A stretch of DNA of 64,000 nucleotides from Stenotrophomonas sp. Iso1 (GCF_027497995.1 NZ_JAODBT010000001.1:1948488-2012487); one strand, 5' to 3'. Shown: positions 7,392 through 17,364, counted from the first letter of the stretch. Notes: generated by a model not told the origin, from the sequence alone. Numbers and translations: made by a program.

Positions 7392-9587
7392 TTGAGCTCC
7401 CCTGTCACTCTAGCCGCGGCAATCGCAGCCAACTTGCTTGTTCTCGCTTCACCGGCTTGGGCCCAAGACCCGCCTAGCACAACCTTATTGGACGGCGTCC
7501 GGGTCACAGGTTCCAAGCGTGACACTCCATACCTGAAGAGCGATCTATCCGTCACGGTTCTCAACCAGGAGGCTTTGAAGGAAGCTGGAGTGGTCGAATT
7601 TCGAGATCTGGACAAACTTGCACCCAACGTCAAGTTCAATGCGATGGGCCAACTGAGCGACATGTACATCTCCATCCGCGGGATCGAGTCCAATCCGTTC
7701 CTTGTTAACCGTGCGTCGGTCTACATTGATGGCATTCCCTTCAAGGAACTTAGTAATGCCGTGCTCAACCAGGTTGAATCGGTCGAAGTGCTCCGTGGTC
7801 CACAGGGAACCCTGTACGGCGCTAACAGTGAGTCGGGCCTAGTACTGGTCCGCACCAAGGGACCTACAGGGTCGTTGGAGGGTGAGGTCAATCTGCGCAG
7901 CACTTGGTTCAGCAATGGAAACGGCAAGAGCCTCGATGGCTTTTTCGCCGGTCCATTAACCAACGACGGCAATCTGTCTGGCTCCTTGGCCTTCATGGCG
8001 TCGGATGAAGACAGCTACCTGCGTAATCTGACGTCCTTTGAAGGCACCGAAGGCAAGGTTCGGGAGGGCTATCTGCAGGGCAAGCTGCGTTGGCGTCCCG
8101 GTGACTTCGTCACCGTGAACGCGCTGGCCTATCACCTGCGCACGCATGCGCCAGGGATGTTCGAGTACGAGTACCTTCCGCTTGATGTGAACCTGTACAA
8201 CCGCACCTATGGGTCAAGCCTCAACGGTGGCAGGCAGTCCGGTGACTTCACCTACATCAACGACGCCCCGAAGCGCACCGAGAAGAACGAGACGGTCGCC
8301 GGCCTAAGCGCGCAATGGCAACTGGCCGCCGGCACCTTCGATGTCGCTGCGTCCTATCGGATACATGAAGACGTTTCCGCCGGCTACGACTTTGATATGA
8401 CTGAAACGGCCGCGCTGGCCGGGCGAACCTATGACAAACAAGACGCATGGAACGTGGAGGCGCGCTTCAGCTCACCCGACGACCAGCCACTGACTTGGAT
8501 GGCAGGCGTATCGACGTACCTGACCAAAAAGCACTCGGTCCTGGGTACTTTCGTGGGCCCGATCACCCGAGGGCTCAGCAGCTACAACCTTGCTCCGCGG
8601 CAGACTTCAGAGGGGGAGGACTACAGCATCTTTGCCACGGCCAGCTATACCTTCCCGTCGATGCCCAAGCTAACTGCCAGCCTCGGCCTGCGTCATGAGC
8701 AAGCTCAGCGTTCGACAGAGCAGCGTGCTGGCTCATTGGACTTGGCCGACGGTGGTCTCGTCCTGTACCGCGACGCAGCACTGGACCATACCTTCCGTGC
8801 CACGCTGCCACGTGTGTCGCTGCGCTACGACGCCACCGACGAGCTTTCTTTCTACGCGGCATCGGCCAAAGGCTACATCCCGGGTGGCTTCAATCTTGTA
8901 GCTGCGCAGAGCGACGAGGTCAATGACAAGGTGTTGCGCTACGAGTCGGAGATGATGTTGAGTCACGAGATCGGCTTCAAAATGAACGTTGGCGGTGGCC
9001 GTGGTCACATCGGTGGGGCGCTGTTTCACATCACTTCCGACAACTGGCAGGAAATCCAGGTGGCCACAGATGCTGACGGCCGACCGATCTCTTCGGACTA
9101 CGTAGGATCTGACGCATCTATCCGTTCCCGCGGCGCGGAACTCGAAGGTGCCTATGAAGTGGCACCTGGATTCACGTTGACCGCCAATGTTGGCTACGTG
9201 GACGCCAAGTACACCAAACTGTGGGCGACTCTCGATGAGAGCCTGGCAGGTAACCGGGTGAAGCTGACGCCACACTACACCGGCTATTTAGCCGCACGGT
9301 ATCAGCATGCGTCCGGCGTGTTCGCCCGGCTAGAGTCGGCCTTCACCGGATCAAGCGCCTTGGACGAGCGCAACCGAGCCTATCAGCCAGCCGTGGCGAT
9401 CTTGGGACTTCAAGTGGGCTATGAGACTGGACCGTGGGCAGGTCGCTTGTTCATTCAAAACCTGACCAACAAGCGACGGGTGAACGGATTGATCTTCGAC
9501 AATCTTGCGTTTGGACGGGATGGAAACTATTACGGGCCCATCGACAACCCCCGAGTTGTGGGTGTGGAACTCAGTCATACCTTCTAG
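7392..9587 (+). CDS. TonB-dependent outer-membrane receptor
   Basis: A 731-residue receptor with a signal peptide (cleavage after AWA), a plug domain (VSVEVLRGPQGTLYGANSESG-type motif near residue 130) and a 22-strand barrel ending in the aromatic residue of VVGVELSHTF. Translation appears to begin at TTG 7392, six bases after a GAGAGG ribosome site; no in-frame ATG fits the signal peptide better. No Ton box is obvious beyond LDGVRVTGS after the signal. The divergent AraC gene suggests substrate-dependent induction. Substrate unknown; siderophore-like ligands are common for AraC-linked receptors. Confidence 0.88.
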   Translation: MSSPVTLAAAIAANLLVLASPAWAQDPPSTTLLDGVRVTGSKRDTPYLKSDLSVTVLNQEALKEAGVVEFRDLDKLAPNVKFNAMGQLSDMYISIRGIESNPFLVNRASVYIDGIPFKELSNAVLNQVESVEVLRGPQGTLYGANSESGLVLVRTKGPTGSLEGEVNLRSTWFSNGNGKSLDGFFAGPLTNDGNLSGSLAFMASDEDSYLRNLTSFEGTEGKVREGYLQGKLRWRPGDFVTVNALAYHLRTHAPGMFEYEYLPLDVNLYNRTYGSSLNGGRQSGDFTYINDAPKRTEKNETVAGLSAQWQLAAGTFDVAASYRIHEDVSAGYDFDMTETAALAGRTYDKQDAWNVEARFSSPDDQPLTWMAGVSTYLTKKHSVLGTFVGPITRGLSSYNLAPRQTSEGEDYSIFATASYTFPSMPKLTASLGLRHEQAQRSTEQRAGSLDLADGGLVLYRDAALDHTFRATLPRVSLRYDATDELSFYAASAKGYIPGGFNLVAAQSDEVNDKVLRYESEMMLSHEIGFKMNVGGGRGHIGGALFHITSDNWQEIQVATDADGRPISSDYVGSDASIRSRGAELEGAYEVAPGFTLTANVGYVDAKYTKLWATLDESLAGNRVKLTPHYTGYLAARYQHASGVFARLESAFTGSSALDERNRAYQPAVAILGLQVGYETGPWAGRLFIQNLTNKRRVNGLIFDNLAFGRDGNYYGPIDNPRVVGVELSHTF

Positions 9588-9636
9588 AACGTAGCTCGAC
9601 AACTCGGTTTGGCCGTGATTTCCCCGGTCCGACCAC

Positions 9637-9873
9637 CTAGGGTGGTGGCCAAACGCCCAGGGAGCCGAGTTCCGCTGGCAGCGACAGTGGTGGTCCCCTA
9701 GCGCGGATCGCGGCGATGGGGGCTGCTCCACTGTCGCCGTCCAGATGGACCGCCCAACGGTCGTCCATGTCGCGCGGCCAGAGGCCTTCGCGTAAGCGTG
9801 TCAGGTCATCGGCGTTGAAGACATAGCCACACCGGATGGGTTGGCCAGTGCGTGGAATCGGTTTCACGCGCAA
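9637..9873 (-). pseudogene. Probable 3'-truncated small gene
   Basis: The first 45 residues look like a real small protein (FNADDLTRLREGLWPRDMDDRWAVHLDG). They resemble a widespread family of short uncharacterised proteins in which DMxxRWxVxxxDG is followed by an RFHRSWTG-like segment. Here the frame instead runs into low-complexity Pro/Ala/Arg sequence and stops, and neither of the other frames restores the expected tail. It therefore appears to be a truncated remnant. The remainder of the 9588-10030 interval contains nothing else I can identify. Confidence 0.35.
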
Positions 9874-10030
9874 ACCGGCTTAAGGAGGTTCCTGCGGTCC
9901 GAACGTTCCCTGATCAACCAGTCCCAGCAACGTGCACGTAATCCTGGGCGATTCAGTGCCCTCAGCTCCTGAATCCTGCCGATGCTAATTGCCCGCCACC
10001 CCAAGCAGTCATTGGCAGCCTTCTTCTATT

Positions 10031-10048
10031 GGTGTACATATGTACACC
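10031..10048. promoter_or_regulatory. Palindromic LexA-type operator over the lexA start codon
   Basis: GGTGTACATATGTACACC is a perfect 18-bp palindrome. The ATG of the downstream LexA-like repressor sits at its centre (10040-10042). The adjacent SOS operon makes this the best candidate for autoregulation by that repressor. It differs from the E. coli SOS box and from the TTAGTA-type box known for xanthomonad LexA1. Confidence 0.7.
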
Positions 10049-10651
10049 GTGTCCGAGTTATCTTCACAACGTGCTGCGGTTCTTGCCTTCCTGCGTGAGC
10101 GGGTGGGGGAGGGTGCGCCGCCCAGCCTGGCTGAAATCGCCGCCCACTGTGGCTTTGCCTCGCGCAATGCGGCGCAGAAGCATGTGCAGGCGCTGGCTGA
10201 GGCGGGGTTGATCGAGCTGCGCAGTGGGCAGAAGCGGGGCATCCGCATCCCGGGTGGCGAGCCGGATGCCTTGTTGACCTTGCCGGTCCTGGGGCGGGTG
10301 GCGGCGGGCCTGCCGCTGGGGGCGGATATCGGGCTGGACCGGCAACTGCGGCTGGATCGCGGGCTGTTCGCGCTGCGGCCGGATTATCTGTTGCAGGTGC
10401 AGGGCGACTCGATGATCGACGACGGCATTCTGGATGGCGATCTGGTGGGTGTGCACCGCAGTCGCGAGGCGCGCAATGGCCAGATCGTGGTGGCGCGCGT
10501 GGACGATGAAATCACCATCAAGCGGTTGGAGCGCACGCCGAACGGTATCCGCCTGCTGCCACGCAATCCGGCGCATGCGCCGATCGTGATCGCGGCCGAT
10601 GCGGACTTCGCGATTGAAGGCATTTACTGCGGCCTGATCAGGCAGGGTTGA
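10040..10651 (+). CDS. lexA: LexA-like SOS repressor of the imuAB-dnaE2 operon
   Basis: A 203-residue S24-family repressor. The N-terminal winged helix (residues 1-70) contains PSLAEIAAHCGFASRNAAQKHVQAL, with GLIEL and RGIRI closing the wing. The autocleavage site is Ala89-Gly90 (RVAAG), and the catalytic dyad is Ser124 (QGDSM) and Lys161 (ITIKRL). It is first in the mutasome operon, as seen for the second LexA of several Pseudomonas and Xanthomonas species. The start is ambiguous: ATG 10040 lies inside the operator palindrome and GTG 10049 just after it, and neither has a clear ribosome site. A leaderless transcript is possible. The longer frame to 9989 lacks support. Confidence 0.88.
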   Translation: MYTVSELSSQRAAVLAFLRERVGEGAPPSLAEIAAHCGFASRNAAQKHVQALAEAGLIELRSGQKRGIRIPGGEPDALLTLPVLGRVAAGLPLGADIGLDRQLRLDRGLFALRPDYLLQVQGDSMIDDGILDGDLVGVHRSREARNGQIVVARVDDEITIKRLERTPNGIRLLPRNPAHAPIVIAADADFAIEGIYCGLIRQG

Positions 10652-10653
10652 GC

Positions 10654-11268
10654 ATGGGCGAGGTGTTGGCCCTGGATGAACTGATGGCGGCCCGCACGGT
10701 GTGGCGTGCCAGCCGTGGCAGTGCGCTCAATCATGAGGGCGAACCCACCGGCCATCCGACCCTGGATGCGGTGCTACCAACCGGTGGTTGGCCGCGCAAG
10801 GCGCTGACTGAATTGCTGCTCCCCGCCGATGGCGTTGGCGAGATTGCCTTGTTGCTGCCAACGCTGGCGCGGATGACCGCCGCCGGCAAGCGCGTGGTGC
10901 TGGTGGCGCCGCCCTACATTCCTTATGCGCCTGCATGGCAGTCCGGTGGTGTGGAGCTGGGCGGCATGGATGTCGTGGAAGCCGAACCGCGTGATGCGCT
11001 GTGGGCGTTCGAGCAATGCCTGCGCAGCGGTGCCTGTTCGGCGGTGTTGGGATGGCCGAAGACGGCCGATGCGCGCGCATTGCGGCGCTTGCAGGTGGCG
11101 GCCGACAGCGGCGATTGCTGTGGGTTTGCGCTGCGCGACCGGCGCCATGCGGTGAACCCGTCACCGGCTGCGTTGCGGCTGGAATACCTGCCTGCGCACG
11201 ATGCCTGGCAGGTGCGCAAATGCCGCGGCGGGCAGGTTCCCTCGCAGCCGCTGCGCCTGGCGCAGTGA
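10654..11268 (+). CDS. imuA: Mutasome protein ImuA (RecA/SulA-like)
   Basis: A 204-residue protein resembling ImuA, a RecA-fold accessory of the DnaE2 translesion system. Visible features are the LPTGGWPRKALTELL segment at the position of a degenerate Walker A, and the strand-helix units RVVLVAPPYIPYAPAW and CSAVLGWPKTADARALRRLQVAAD. It lacks a proper GxxxxGKT loop, so ATP binding is doubtful, as is usual in this family. ATG 10654 lies 2 nt after the lexA stop; a TTG at 10648 would overlap it. The gene is followed by imuB after 6 nt. Confidence 0.85.
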   Translation: MGEVLALDELMAARTVWRASRGSALNHEGEPTGHPTLDAVLPTGGWPRKALTELLLPADGVGEIALLLPTLARMTAAGKRVVLVAPPYIPYAPAWQSGGVELGGMDVVEAEPRDALWAFEQCLRSGACSAVLGWPKTADARALRRLQVAADSGDCCGFALRDRRHAVNPSPAALRLEYLPAHDAWQVRKCRGGQVPSQPLRLAQ

Positions 11269-11274
11269 ACGATC

Positions 11275-12693
11275 ATGCTCTGGGCCTGCATTCTGTTGCC
11301 GCAGTTGGCGCTGGACGCCGTCCTCCGGCGTCTGCCTGATCCGCACGAGCCCTTGGCGCTGGTCGAAGGGCCGGCGCAGCTGCGCCGTCTGCACGCGGTC
11401 AACGACAGCGCCGCCCAGCATGGCTTGGCGCCCGGCATGCGCTTGTCCGCCGCGCATGCCTTGTTGTCGCAGGTGCGCACGCTGGACTACGACCCCAAGG
11501 CCGAGGCGCATTGGCATCGGTTTCTGGCGGCGTGGGCGTACCGTCACAGCTCGCTGGTCAGCCAGCAGTGGTCGCATGCGATCGTGCTGGAAGTGCAGGC
11601 CAGCTTTCAGTTGTTCGGGCCGTGGCCGCGTTTTGAACGGCGCCTGCGCAGCGAACTGGAAACGCTGGGCTTCCGCCATCGCATCGCATTGGCGCCGACA
11701 CCGCGTGCGGCGCGGGTGCTGGTGGGTCTGCGCGATGGCATGGTGGTGACGCAAGCCGCGCAGATGCAGGCGATGCTGGACAAGGTGCCGGTGCGGCGCG
11801 CGGCCTTGCCCGGTGATGCGGGTGAGCGTCTGCATCGCATGGGCGTTCGCACGTTGGCCGCATTGCGCGCTCTGCCCAGCGATGGCGTGCGTCGCCGCTT
11901 TGGTGGCGAGGTGCTGGATCACGTGCGCAAGCTCTACGGCGAGGCCGATGACCCACTGACCTGCTACGCGCCGCCGGACCATTTCGATTCGCGACTGGAG
12001 CTGGGTTACGAAGTGGAAATGCACACCGCGCTGCTGTTCCCATTGCGGCGGCTGATCGGCGACCTGTGCACCTATCTCTCCATCCGTGATGGTGGTGTGC
12101 AGCGTTTTACGCTGCGGCTGGAACACGAGGAAGGCCACACCGACGTGGATGTTGGTCTGCTGGCCGCGGAGCGTTCGCCGTCGATGCTGTTTGAACTCTC
12201 GCGCAACCGCCTTGAGCGGGTGGAAATACCGCGCCCGGTGGTGGCGATGCGTTTGCTGGCGCGGCAGTTGCCGCCGTTCATTCCGGCGGCGCGTGATCTG
12301 TTCGACACACGCCCGCAGCAGGCGATGGATTGGCCGCATCTGCGTGAACGCCTGCGCGCCCGCCTGGGCGATGACGCGGTCTATCGCTTGGTGGCCGGTG
12401 ACGACCCGCGCCCGGAACGCGCATGGCAGCGCGTGGTCGGCGACGTGCTTCCGGATACGACCGCGCCTGAGCGTCCGCCGCGTCCAACCTGGCTGTTGCC
12501 GCATCCGGTGCCGTTGCGTGATTCGCGCATACGCATTCTTTCTGGGCCCGAGCGACTGGAGAGTGGTTGGTGGGACGGCGACGATGCCCGTCGCGATTAC
12601 TACGTGGTGGAAACCGTGCAGGGGCAGCGTGCCTGGGTGTTCGCTGCACCCGGCGAGCAGCAGGGCTGGATGCTGCAGGGCTGGTTCGCATGA
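11275..12693 (+). CDS. imuB: ImuB, inactive Y-family polymerase homologue
   Basis: A 472-residue Y-family polymerase-like protein. The palm, finger and little-finger regions are recognisable ([52 protein letters not shown]). The catalytic acidic residues are absent: the first strand reads [12 protein letters not shown] and the expected SxDE motif is [12 protein letters not shown]. This matches known ImuB proteins, which act as the beta-clamp and DnaE2 adaptor rather than as a polymerase. The last residues overlap the dnaE2 ATG. It belongs to the SOS-inducible lexA-imuA-imuB-dnaE2 operon. Confidence 0.92.
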   Translation: MLWACILLPQLALDAVLRRLPDPHEPLALVEGPAQLRRLHAVNDSAAQHGLAPGMRLSAAHALLSQVRTLDYDPKAEAHWHRFLAAWAYRHSSLVSQQWSHAIVLEVQASFQLFGPWPRFERRLRSELETLGFRHRIALAPTPRAARVLVGLRDGMVVTQAAQMQAMLDKVPVRRAALPGDAGERLHRMGVRTLAALRALPSDGVRRRFGGEVLDHVRKLYGEADDPLTCYAPPDHFDSRLELGYEVEMHTALLFPLRRLIGDLCTYLSIRDGGVQRFTLRLEHEEGHTDVDVGLLAAERSPSMLFELSRNRLERVEIPRPVVAMRLLARQLPPFIPAARDLFDTRPQQAMDWPHLRERLRARLGDDAVYRLVAGDDPRPERAWQRVVGDVLPDTTAPERPPRPTWLLPHPVPLRDSRIRILSGPERLESGWWDGDDARRDYYVVETVQGQRAWVFAAPGEQQGWMLQGWFA

Positions 12694-15600
12694 GCTGGGA
12701 TGATCTGCCGCCGGGTGTGCAGCCCGATACGCCAGGGGCGAGGCCGTCACGCAGCTGGAGCGTGGGGCAGCGTCTGTGCCTGGCGGCCAATGACGACATC
12801 GCCCATCACGACAACGACGGCAGCCCCGCCTATGCGGAACTGCATTGCCTGTCGGATTTTTCATTCCTGCGCGGTGCGTCCAGTGCGGAGAAGTTGTTCG
12901 AGCGTGCGCGCCACTGCGGCTACGACGCATTGGCGATCACCGATGAGTGCTCGCTGGCCGGCATCGTGCGTGCGTGGGAAGCGGCCAAGGCGACCGGATT
13001 GAAACTGATCGTCGGCAGTGAATTCAAACTCAGTGATGGGTTGAAGCTGGTGCTGCTGGTCGAGAACGCCATCGGCTACCGCCAGCTGTGCAACCTGATC
13101 ACCAAGGGCCGTCGCGCTGCGGACAAGGGCGAGTACCGCGTGAGTCGCGCGGATATCGAAGGCGTGTTGAAAGAACAGGTGATCGGCCTCTTCGCGCTGT
13201 GGCTGCCGGGCCGGGAGCCGGATGTGGGCGAGGGTGAATGGCTCACGCAACGTTTTGGCGAGCGTGCGTTTCTGGCCGTGGAGCTGCACCGGGAATGGAA
13301 TGATGCCGAGCGGCTTTCGCAGTTGCTGGCGCTGGCGCGCTCGCTGAATCTGACGCCGCTGGCCAGTGGTGACGTGCACATGGCGTCGCGTCGCGACCGG
13401 ATCGTGCAGGACACCTTGACCGCCATCCGCCACAACCTGCCGCTGGCCGAAGCCGGCGCGCACCTGTTCCGCAATGGCGAGCGTCATCTGCGTGCGCGGC
13501 GGACGCTGGGCAACATTTATCCGGCGGCCCTGCTGCAGGCGACGTTGCAGTTGGTTGAGCGCTGCCAGTTCGAGCTCAAGCGCGACACGGAATACAAATA
13601 CCCGGCCGAGTTGGTGCCGGCGGGGCATACGCCGTCCAGCTATCTGCGCGAGCTGACCGAGAAGGGCATTGCCGAGCGCTGGAATGAAGCCAAACCGCTG
13701 CCGGCGAAGGTGCGTGACGACATCGAGAAAGAGCTGGCGCTGATCGCCGAGCTTGAGTACGAGCCGTTCTTTCTGACGGTGCACGACATCGTGCGTTTCG
13801 CGCGGTCACAGAACATCCTTTGCCAGGGGCGCGGTTCGTCGGCGAACTCGGCGGTCTGCTATGCGCTGGGAATCACAGCCGTGGACCCGGGCGAGAACCG
13901 GTTGCTGATCTCGCGCTTCCTGTCCAAGGCGCGCAACGAGCCGCCGGATATCGACGTGGACTTCGAGCACGAGCGGCGCGAGGAAGTGCTGCAGTACGTC
14001 TACAAAAAGTACGGACGGGCTCGGGCGGCGCTGGCCGCGACGGTCATCAGTTATCGCGGCAAGAGTGCGGTGCGTGACGTGGCCCGGGTCTTCGGCCTGC
14101 CGCCGGATCAGATCAGCCTGCTGTCGAATTGTTTCGGCTGGGGCAATGGCGAAACGCCGATGGAACAACGCATCACCGAGGCCGGATTTGATCTGGAGAA
14201 TCCGCTGATCGCGCGGGTGCTGCATGTGACCGAGAAGCTGCGCAACCACCCGCGTCATCTGTCGCAGCATGTGGGCGGGTTCGTGATTTCCGATGTGGCG
14301 TTGTCCAGCGTGGTGCCAGTGGAGAACGCCGCCATGGCCGAACGCACCATCATCCAGTGGGACAAGGACGATCTGGAAAGCATGGCGCTGCTCAAGGTCG
14401 ACTGCCTGGCGTTGGGCATGCTTACTTGCCTGCGCAAGACGATGGATCTGGTGCGCGCGCATCGGGGTCGTGACTTTGAGCTGGCGACGATTCCGTCCGA
14501 GGATCCGCAGACCTACGCGATGATCCAGCGTGCCGACACCATCGGCGTGTTCCAGATTGAATCGCGCGCGCAGATGGCGATGCTGCCGCGACTGAAGCCG
14601 GCGACGTTCTATGACCTGGTGATCGAAGTGGCGATCGTGCGCCCGGGGCCGATCCAGGGCGACATGGTGCATCCGTATCTGAGGCGCCGTCAGGGCCTGG
14701 AGCCGGTGAGTTATCCGTCCGAGGGCGTGGAGGCGATTCTCGGCAAGACGCTGGGGATTCCCTTGTTCCAGGAGCAGGTGATGGAACTGGTGATGCATGC
14801 CGGTTACAACGCCGATCAGGCTGACCAGTTGCGCCGCTCGATGGCGGCATGGCGGCGCGGTGGCGATATGGAGCAGCACCGCGCGCGCATTCGCCACTTG
14901 ATGGAAGGCAAGGGCTATTCGTCCGAGTTCATCGACCAGATCTTCGAGCAGATCAAGGGATTTGGCTCTTACGGTTTCCCGCAAAGCCATGCGGCGTCGT
15001 TCGCCAAGTTGGTGTATGCCAGCTGCTGGCTCAAGCGCCATGAGCCTGCGGCGTTCGCCTGCGGCCTGCTCAACGCGCAGCCGATGGGTTTCTACTCGGC
15101 CAGTCAGATCGTGCAGGACGCACGCCGTGGCTGTGCCGAGCGCGAGCCGGTGGAAGTGCTGCCGGTCGATGTGATGTGCAGTGACTGGGACAACCTGCTG
15201 CACGGCGGGCGGCCGTGGCGCAGTGAAGCGGACCCCAGCGAGCAACCGGCGCTGCGGCTGGGCCTGCGCCAGGTGACGGGCTTTTCCGAAGTTGCCGCAC
15301 AGGCGCTGATGGCGGCGCGCGCGCAGCGCGCTTTCAGCAGCGTGGCGGACCTGTGTCTGCGCGCCGGGCTGGATGGCAAGGCACGCGAAGCGCTGGCCGA
15401 AGCGGGTGCGTTGCAGTCGCTGGTAGGCAACCGCAATGCGGCGCGCTGGGCGGTGGCTGGCGTCGAGCGCAAAAAGCCGCTGTTGCCCGGCAGCCCGGAA
15501 GAACTGGCGGTGGACTTGCACGCGCCGGGGGCGGGCGAAGAGATCCTGTCCGACTACAACAGCACCGGCCTGACCCTGCGCCAGCATCCGATGTCATTGC

Positions 15601-15947
15601 TGCGCGCGGAGATGACGCAGCGGCGCATCATCGGGCTGGACGCGCTGCGCAGGCGCCCACACGGCAGCGGCGCGCATGTAGCCGGGCTGGTGACGCAGCG
15701 GCAGCGGCCCGGCACCGCGAAGGGCACGATCTTCGTCACCCTGGAAGACGAGCACGGCATGATCAACGTCATTGTCTGGCCGCACGTGGCGCTGCGCCGT
15801 CGGCGTGCGTTGCTGGAATCCCGATTGATGGCGGTGCGCGGCCGTTGGGAGCGGGTGGACGGCGTGGAGCACCTGATTGCCGGCGATCTCTATGACCTGA
15901 GTGAGCTGCTGGGCGAACTGCAGGTGGAGTCGCGGGATTTTCATTGA
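12690..15947 (+). CDS. dnaE2: Error-prone DNA polymerase DnaE2 (ImuC)
   Basis: A 1085-residue C-family polymerase, the catalytic subunit of the damage-induced mutasome. The PHP domain begins at [22 protein letters not shown]. The palm catalytic region is [17 protein letters not shown] followed by [16 protein letters not shown], with the catalytic aspartates. The helix-hairpin-helix region is [23 protein letters not shown], and a C-terminal OB fold follows ([26 protein letters not shown]). DnaE2 is about 100 residues shorter than replicative DnaE1, as expected. ATG 12690 overlaps the imuB stop (ATGA); the frame extends further 5' within imuB but is not needed. Confidence 0.95.
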   Translation: MSWDDLPPGVQPDTPGARPSRSWSVGQRLCLAANDDIAHHDNDGSPAYAELHCLSDFSFLRGASSAEKLFERARHCGYDALAITDECSLAGIVRAWEAAKATGLKLIVGSEFKLSDGLKLVLLVENAIGYRQLCNLITKGRRAADKGEYRVSRADIEGVLKEQVIGLFALWLPGREPDVGEGEWLTQRFGERAFLAVELHREWNDAERLSQLLALARSLNLTPLASGDVHMASRRDRIVQDTLTAIRHNLPLAEAGAHLFRNGERHLRARRTLGNIYPAALLQATLQLVERCQFELKRDTEYKYPAELVPAGHTPSSYLRELTEKGIAERWNEAKPLPAKVRDDIEKELALIAELEYEPFFLTVHDIVRFARSQNILCQGRGSSANSAVCYALGITAVDPGENRLLISRFLSKARNEPPDIDVDFEHERREEVLQYVYKKYGRARAALAATVISYRGKSAVRDVARVFGLPPDQISLLSNCFGWGNGETPMEQRITEAGFDLENPLIARVLHVTEKLRNHPRHLSQHVGGFVISDVALSSVVPVENAAMAERTIIQWDKDDLESMALLKVDCLALGMLTCLRKTMDLVRAHRGRDFELATIPSEDPQTYAMIQRADTIGVFQIESRAQMAMLPRLKPATFYDLVIEVAIVRPGPIQGDMVHPYLRRRQGLEPVSYPSEGVEAILGKTLGIPLFQEQVMELVMHAGYNADQADQLRRSMAAWRRGGDMEQHRARIRHLMEGKGYSSEFIDQIFEQIKGFGSYGFPQSHAASFAKLVYASCWLKRHEPAAFACGLLNAQPMGFYSASQIVQDARRGCAEREPVEVLPVDVMCSDWDNLLHGGRPWRSEADPSEQPALRLGLRQVTGFSEVAAQALMAARAQRAFSSVADLCLRAGLDGKAREALAEAGALQSLVGNRNAARWAVAGVERKKPLLPGSPEELAVDLHAPGAGEEILSDYNSTGLTLRQHPMSLLRAEMTQRRIIGLDALRRRPHGSGAHVAGLVTQRQRPGTAKGTIFVTLEDEHGMINVIVWPHVALRRRRALLESRLMAVRGRWERVDGVEHLIAGDLYDLSELLGELQVESRDFH

Positions 15948-15985
15948 GTGAGCGCCAACACAATCGTCAAAGAAAATAGCAGCCT

Positions 15986-16075
15986 GTAGGAGCGGCCTTG
16001 GCCGCGAAGCTGGCTGCAATCGATGCACCCTGATTGCGGTTGCATTGCGTGTTTCGCGGCCGAGGCCGCTCCTAC
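15986..16075. repeat. Inverted pair of REP elements
   Basis: A 22-bp unit at 15986-16007, beginning GTAGGAGCGGCCTTGGCC, is repeated in inverted orientation at 16054-16075 with one mismatch, separated by 46 bp. Each unit is itself a short hairpin. The TGTAGGAGCGGC core is the REP/BIME type common in Pseudomonas and Xanthomonadaceae. It follows dnaE2 and may stop or stabilise its transcript. Confidence 0.8.
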
Positions 16076-16159
16076 GAGATTGCGCTTTTTACGGGGTTTT
16101 GCTGGCAATTCGTGATGCGTCACTTTAATGTGCGCGCATTCGCACGATAAGGAAATGTG

Positions 16160-16447
16160 ATGGGCGACAAGAAATCTCCACCAGCGCCTGCACCGGCCGC
16201 AGAACCCGAAGCACCTCGCAAACGTGGCCGACCAAAGATCTACAGCGAGCCGTTGTCGCAGGCCGAGCGTGCGCGCCGCTATCGTGCCAAGCGGGCCAAC
16301 GATTTCAGTCCGCCCGATGAGATGCGCGGCACCGCGTTGATCGACGCACTGCGCTGGTGCATCACGCATCAGCACGAGGCGGTGGATCTTTATCTGGAAG
16401 AGCTGGTGCGCCGCTATCACAGCAAGGGTGCTGAAGCGCTCAAGTAA
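16160..16447 (+). CDS. Small basic hypothetical protein with AT-hook-like motif
   Basis: A 95-residue protein. Residues about 1-20 are rich in Pro, Ala and Glu. They are followed by RKRGRPKIYSEPLSQAERARRYRAKR, whose RGRPK core is an AT-hook-type minor-groove motif next to a basic helix. The C-terminal half (MRGTALIDALRWCITHQHEAVDLYLEELVRRY) looks like an amphipathic helical pair. A nucleic-acid-binding role is an inference from the motif. ATG 16160 has an AAGGA ribosome site at 16148-16152; a GTG one codon earlier is less well spaced. Function unknown. Confidence 0.7.
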   Translation: MGDKKSPPAPAPAAEPEAPRKRGRPKIYSEPLSQAERARRYRAKRANDFSPPDEMRGTALIDALRWCITHQHEAVDLYLEELVRRYHSKGAEALK

Positions 16448-16549
16448 GAGTGGGTCGTTGCCCGATGGCGCCGGGCCGATTTGACCGTGACCCCCATTCA
16501 AGAGCAAGCTCATCTGACACGTTGTTGTTTCCATCCAGAAGGAGGATTC

Positions 16550-16879
16550 ATGACTGTCGCCTCATCCATGCCCGCCTCGGGCAGCAAACAACCTCCCTCC
16601 AAGCTCTGGCGCGTGTTCTGGCTGCAGGGTGTGATCCCCAGCAACATTCTCTGGGCGGTGGCGGCATGGGCCTTGATGCAGGGCAGGACGCCGCTGCTGC
16701 TGGCCATGTTCGCATTGCTGCTGCTCTACACCGGCTGGATCATCCCGGCGGTGTGGCGGGCCGCGCCCACGGCAAACAATCCCAACTGGGGCGTGGCCGC
16801 ACGCGGCCTCACCGTGGCCTGGGGGTTGAACACCGTGTTGGTGGTGTTCTTCCTGACCCTGCAGTTGGTGGCTCAGTAA
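16550..16879 (+). CDS. Small inner-membrane protein of unknown function
   Basis: A 109-residue protein with three hydrophobic segments (roughly LQGVIPSNILWAVAAWALM, PLLLAMFALLLLYTGWIIPAVW and LTVAWGLNTVLVVFFLTLQLV), so probably three transmembrane helices. A strong AGGAGG ribosome site at 16540-16545 fixes ATG 16550. No family is recognised. Its 3' end overlaps by 7 bp the convergent gene at 16873-17277. Confidence 0.7.
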   Translation: MTVASSMPASGSKQPPSKLWRVFWLQGVIPSNILWAVAAWALMQGRTPLLLAMFALLLLYTGWIIPAVWRAAPTANNPNWGVAARGLTVAWGLNTVLVVFFLTLQLVAQ

Positions 16880-17277
16880 AACTGGATGGGATTGCCATCG
16901 CGGCCAAACGCGGCAAAGCGGCTGATTTGTCCGTCGTTGATGGCATTGACCATCAACTGCAGGGGCTGGGCCGCTTCATCGCTGGAGGGTGCGAAGCCGG
17001 CGCGGCCATCCATCGCGGCCACGAACAGCACATCCCACTCCATGCCGGTGTTGCCGGATTCAGCGGCCAGTGCGGCAAACGAAGCGACCTCGTCCGGGGC
17101 CTTGTCCACGCACAGCACCGGGCTCAGGGTGCCGCCCTCGCCACTGGCATGGCGCTCGTGCTGGTCGGACGTGGGAGATTCGGGCAGATCGGCGCGCGCG
17201 AATACAAACAACAGACGTTGTGGTTCGGTTTGCTGGCCTGCTGCGTGCAGCAGGCCGTCAAAGTCATTGAGCATCAT
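16873..17277 (-). CDS. Uncharacterised protein of the type sometimes misnamed ribonucleotide reductase subunit alpha
   Basis: A soluble protein of about 134 residues. The pattern FDGLLHAAGQQTEPQRLLFVFARADLP, a central GGTLSPVLCVDKAPDEVASF, and LQLMVNAINDGQISRFAAFGRDGNPIQF near the end matches a conserved xanthomonad/burkholderial family. As I recall, this family is often auto-annotated as ribonucleotide reductase subunit alpha, but nothing here resembles that enzyme. It is divergent from moaA, whose FNR-type box lies 74 bp upstream of this gene's start. The start is taken at 17277, the first of two adjacent Met codons; the longer frame to 17322 adds an unlikely N-terminus. Confidence 0.65.
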   Translation of the reverse strand: MMLNDFDGLLHAAGQQTEPQRLLFVFARADLPESPTSDQHERHASGEGGTLSPVLCVDKAPDEVASFAALAAESGNTGMEWDVLFVAAMDGRAGFAPSSDEAAQPLQLMVNAINDGQISRFAAFGRDGNPIQFY

Positions 17278-17350
17278 GATCGCTGTCACACGGTGTAGGC
17301 ATCTGAGCGGGCATGCTGCCACAACGCAGGTGAAGTCGGCAGGCCAGGCA

Positions 17351-17364
17351 TTGATTTAAGTCAT
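17351..17364 (+). promoter_or_regulatory. FNR-type box before the moa operon
   Basis: TTGATTTAAGTCAT matches the FNR/Anr consensus apart from the last base. It lies 104 bp before the moaA ATG, in the divergent region shared with the gene at 16873-17277. It would place molybdopterin synthesis under the same oxygen control as nar. Confidence 0.55.

Noticed and set aside
11161..12930. A 589-codon minus-strand frame antisense to imuA/imuB/dnaE2
   Set aside because: It is rich in His, Arg and Gln, matches no family and lies opposite three well-defined genes; it is a shadow of high-GC codon use.
13806..15587. A 593-codon minus-strand frame inside dnaE2
   Set aside because: It is antisense to the conserved polymerase core and has shadow composition with no start signal.
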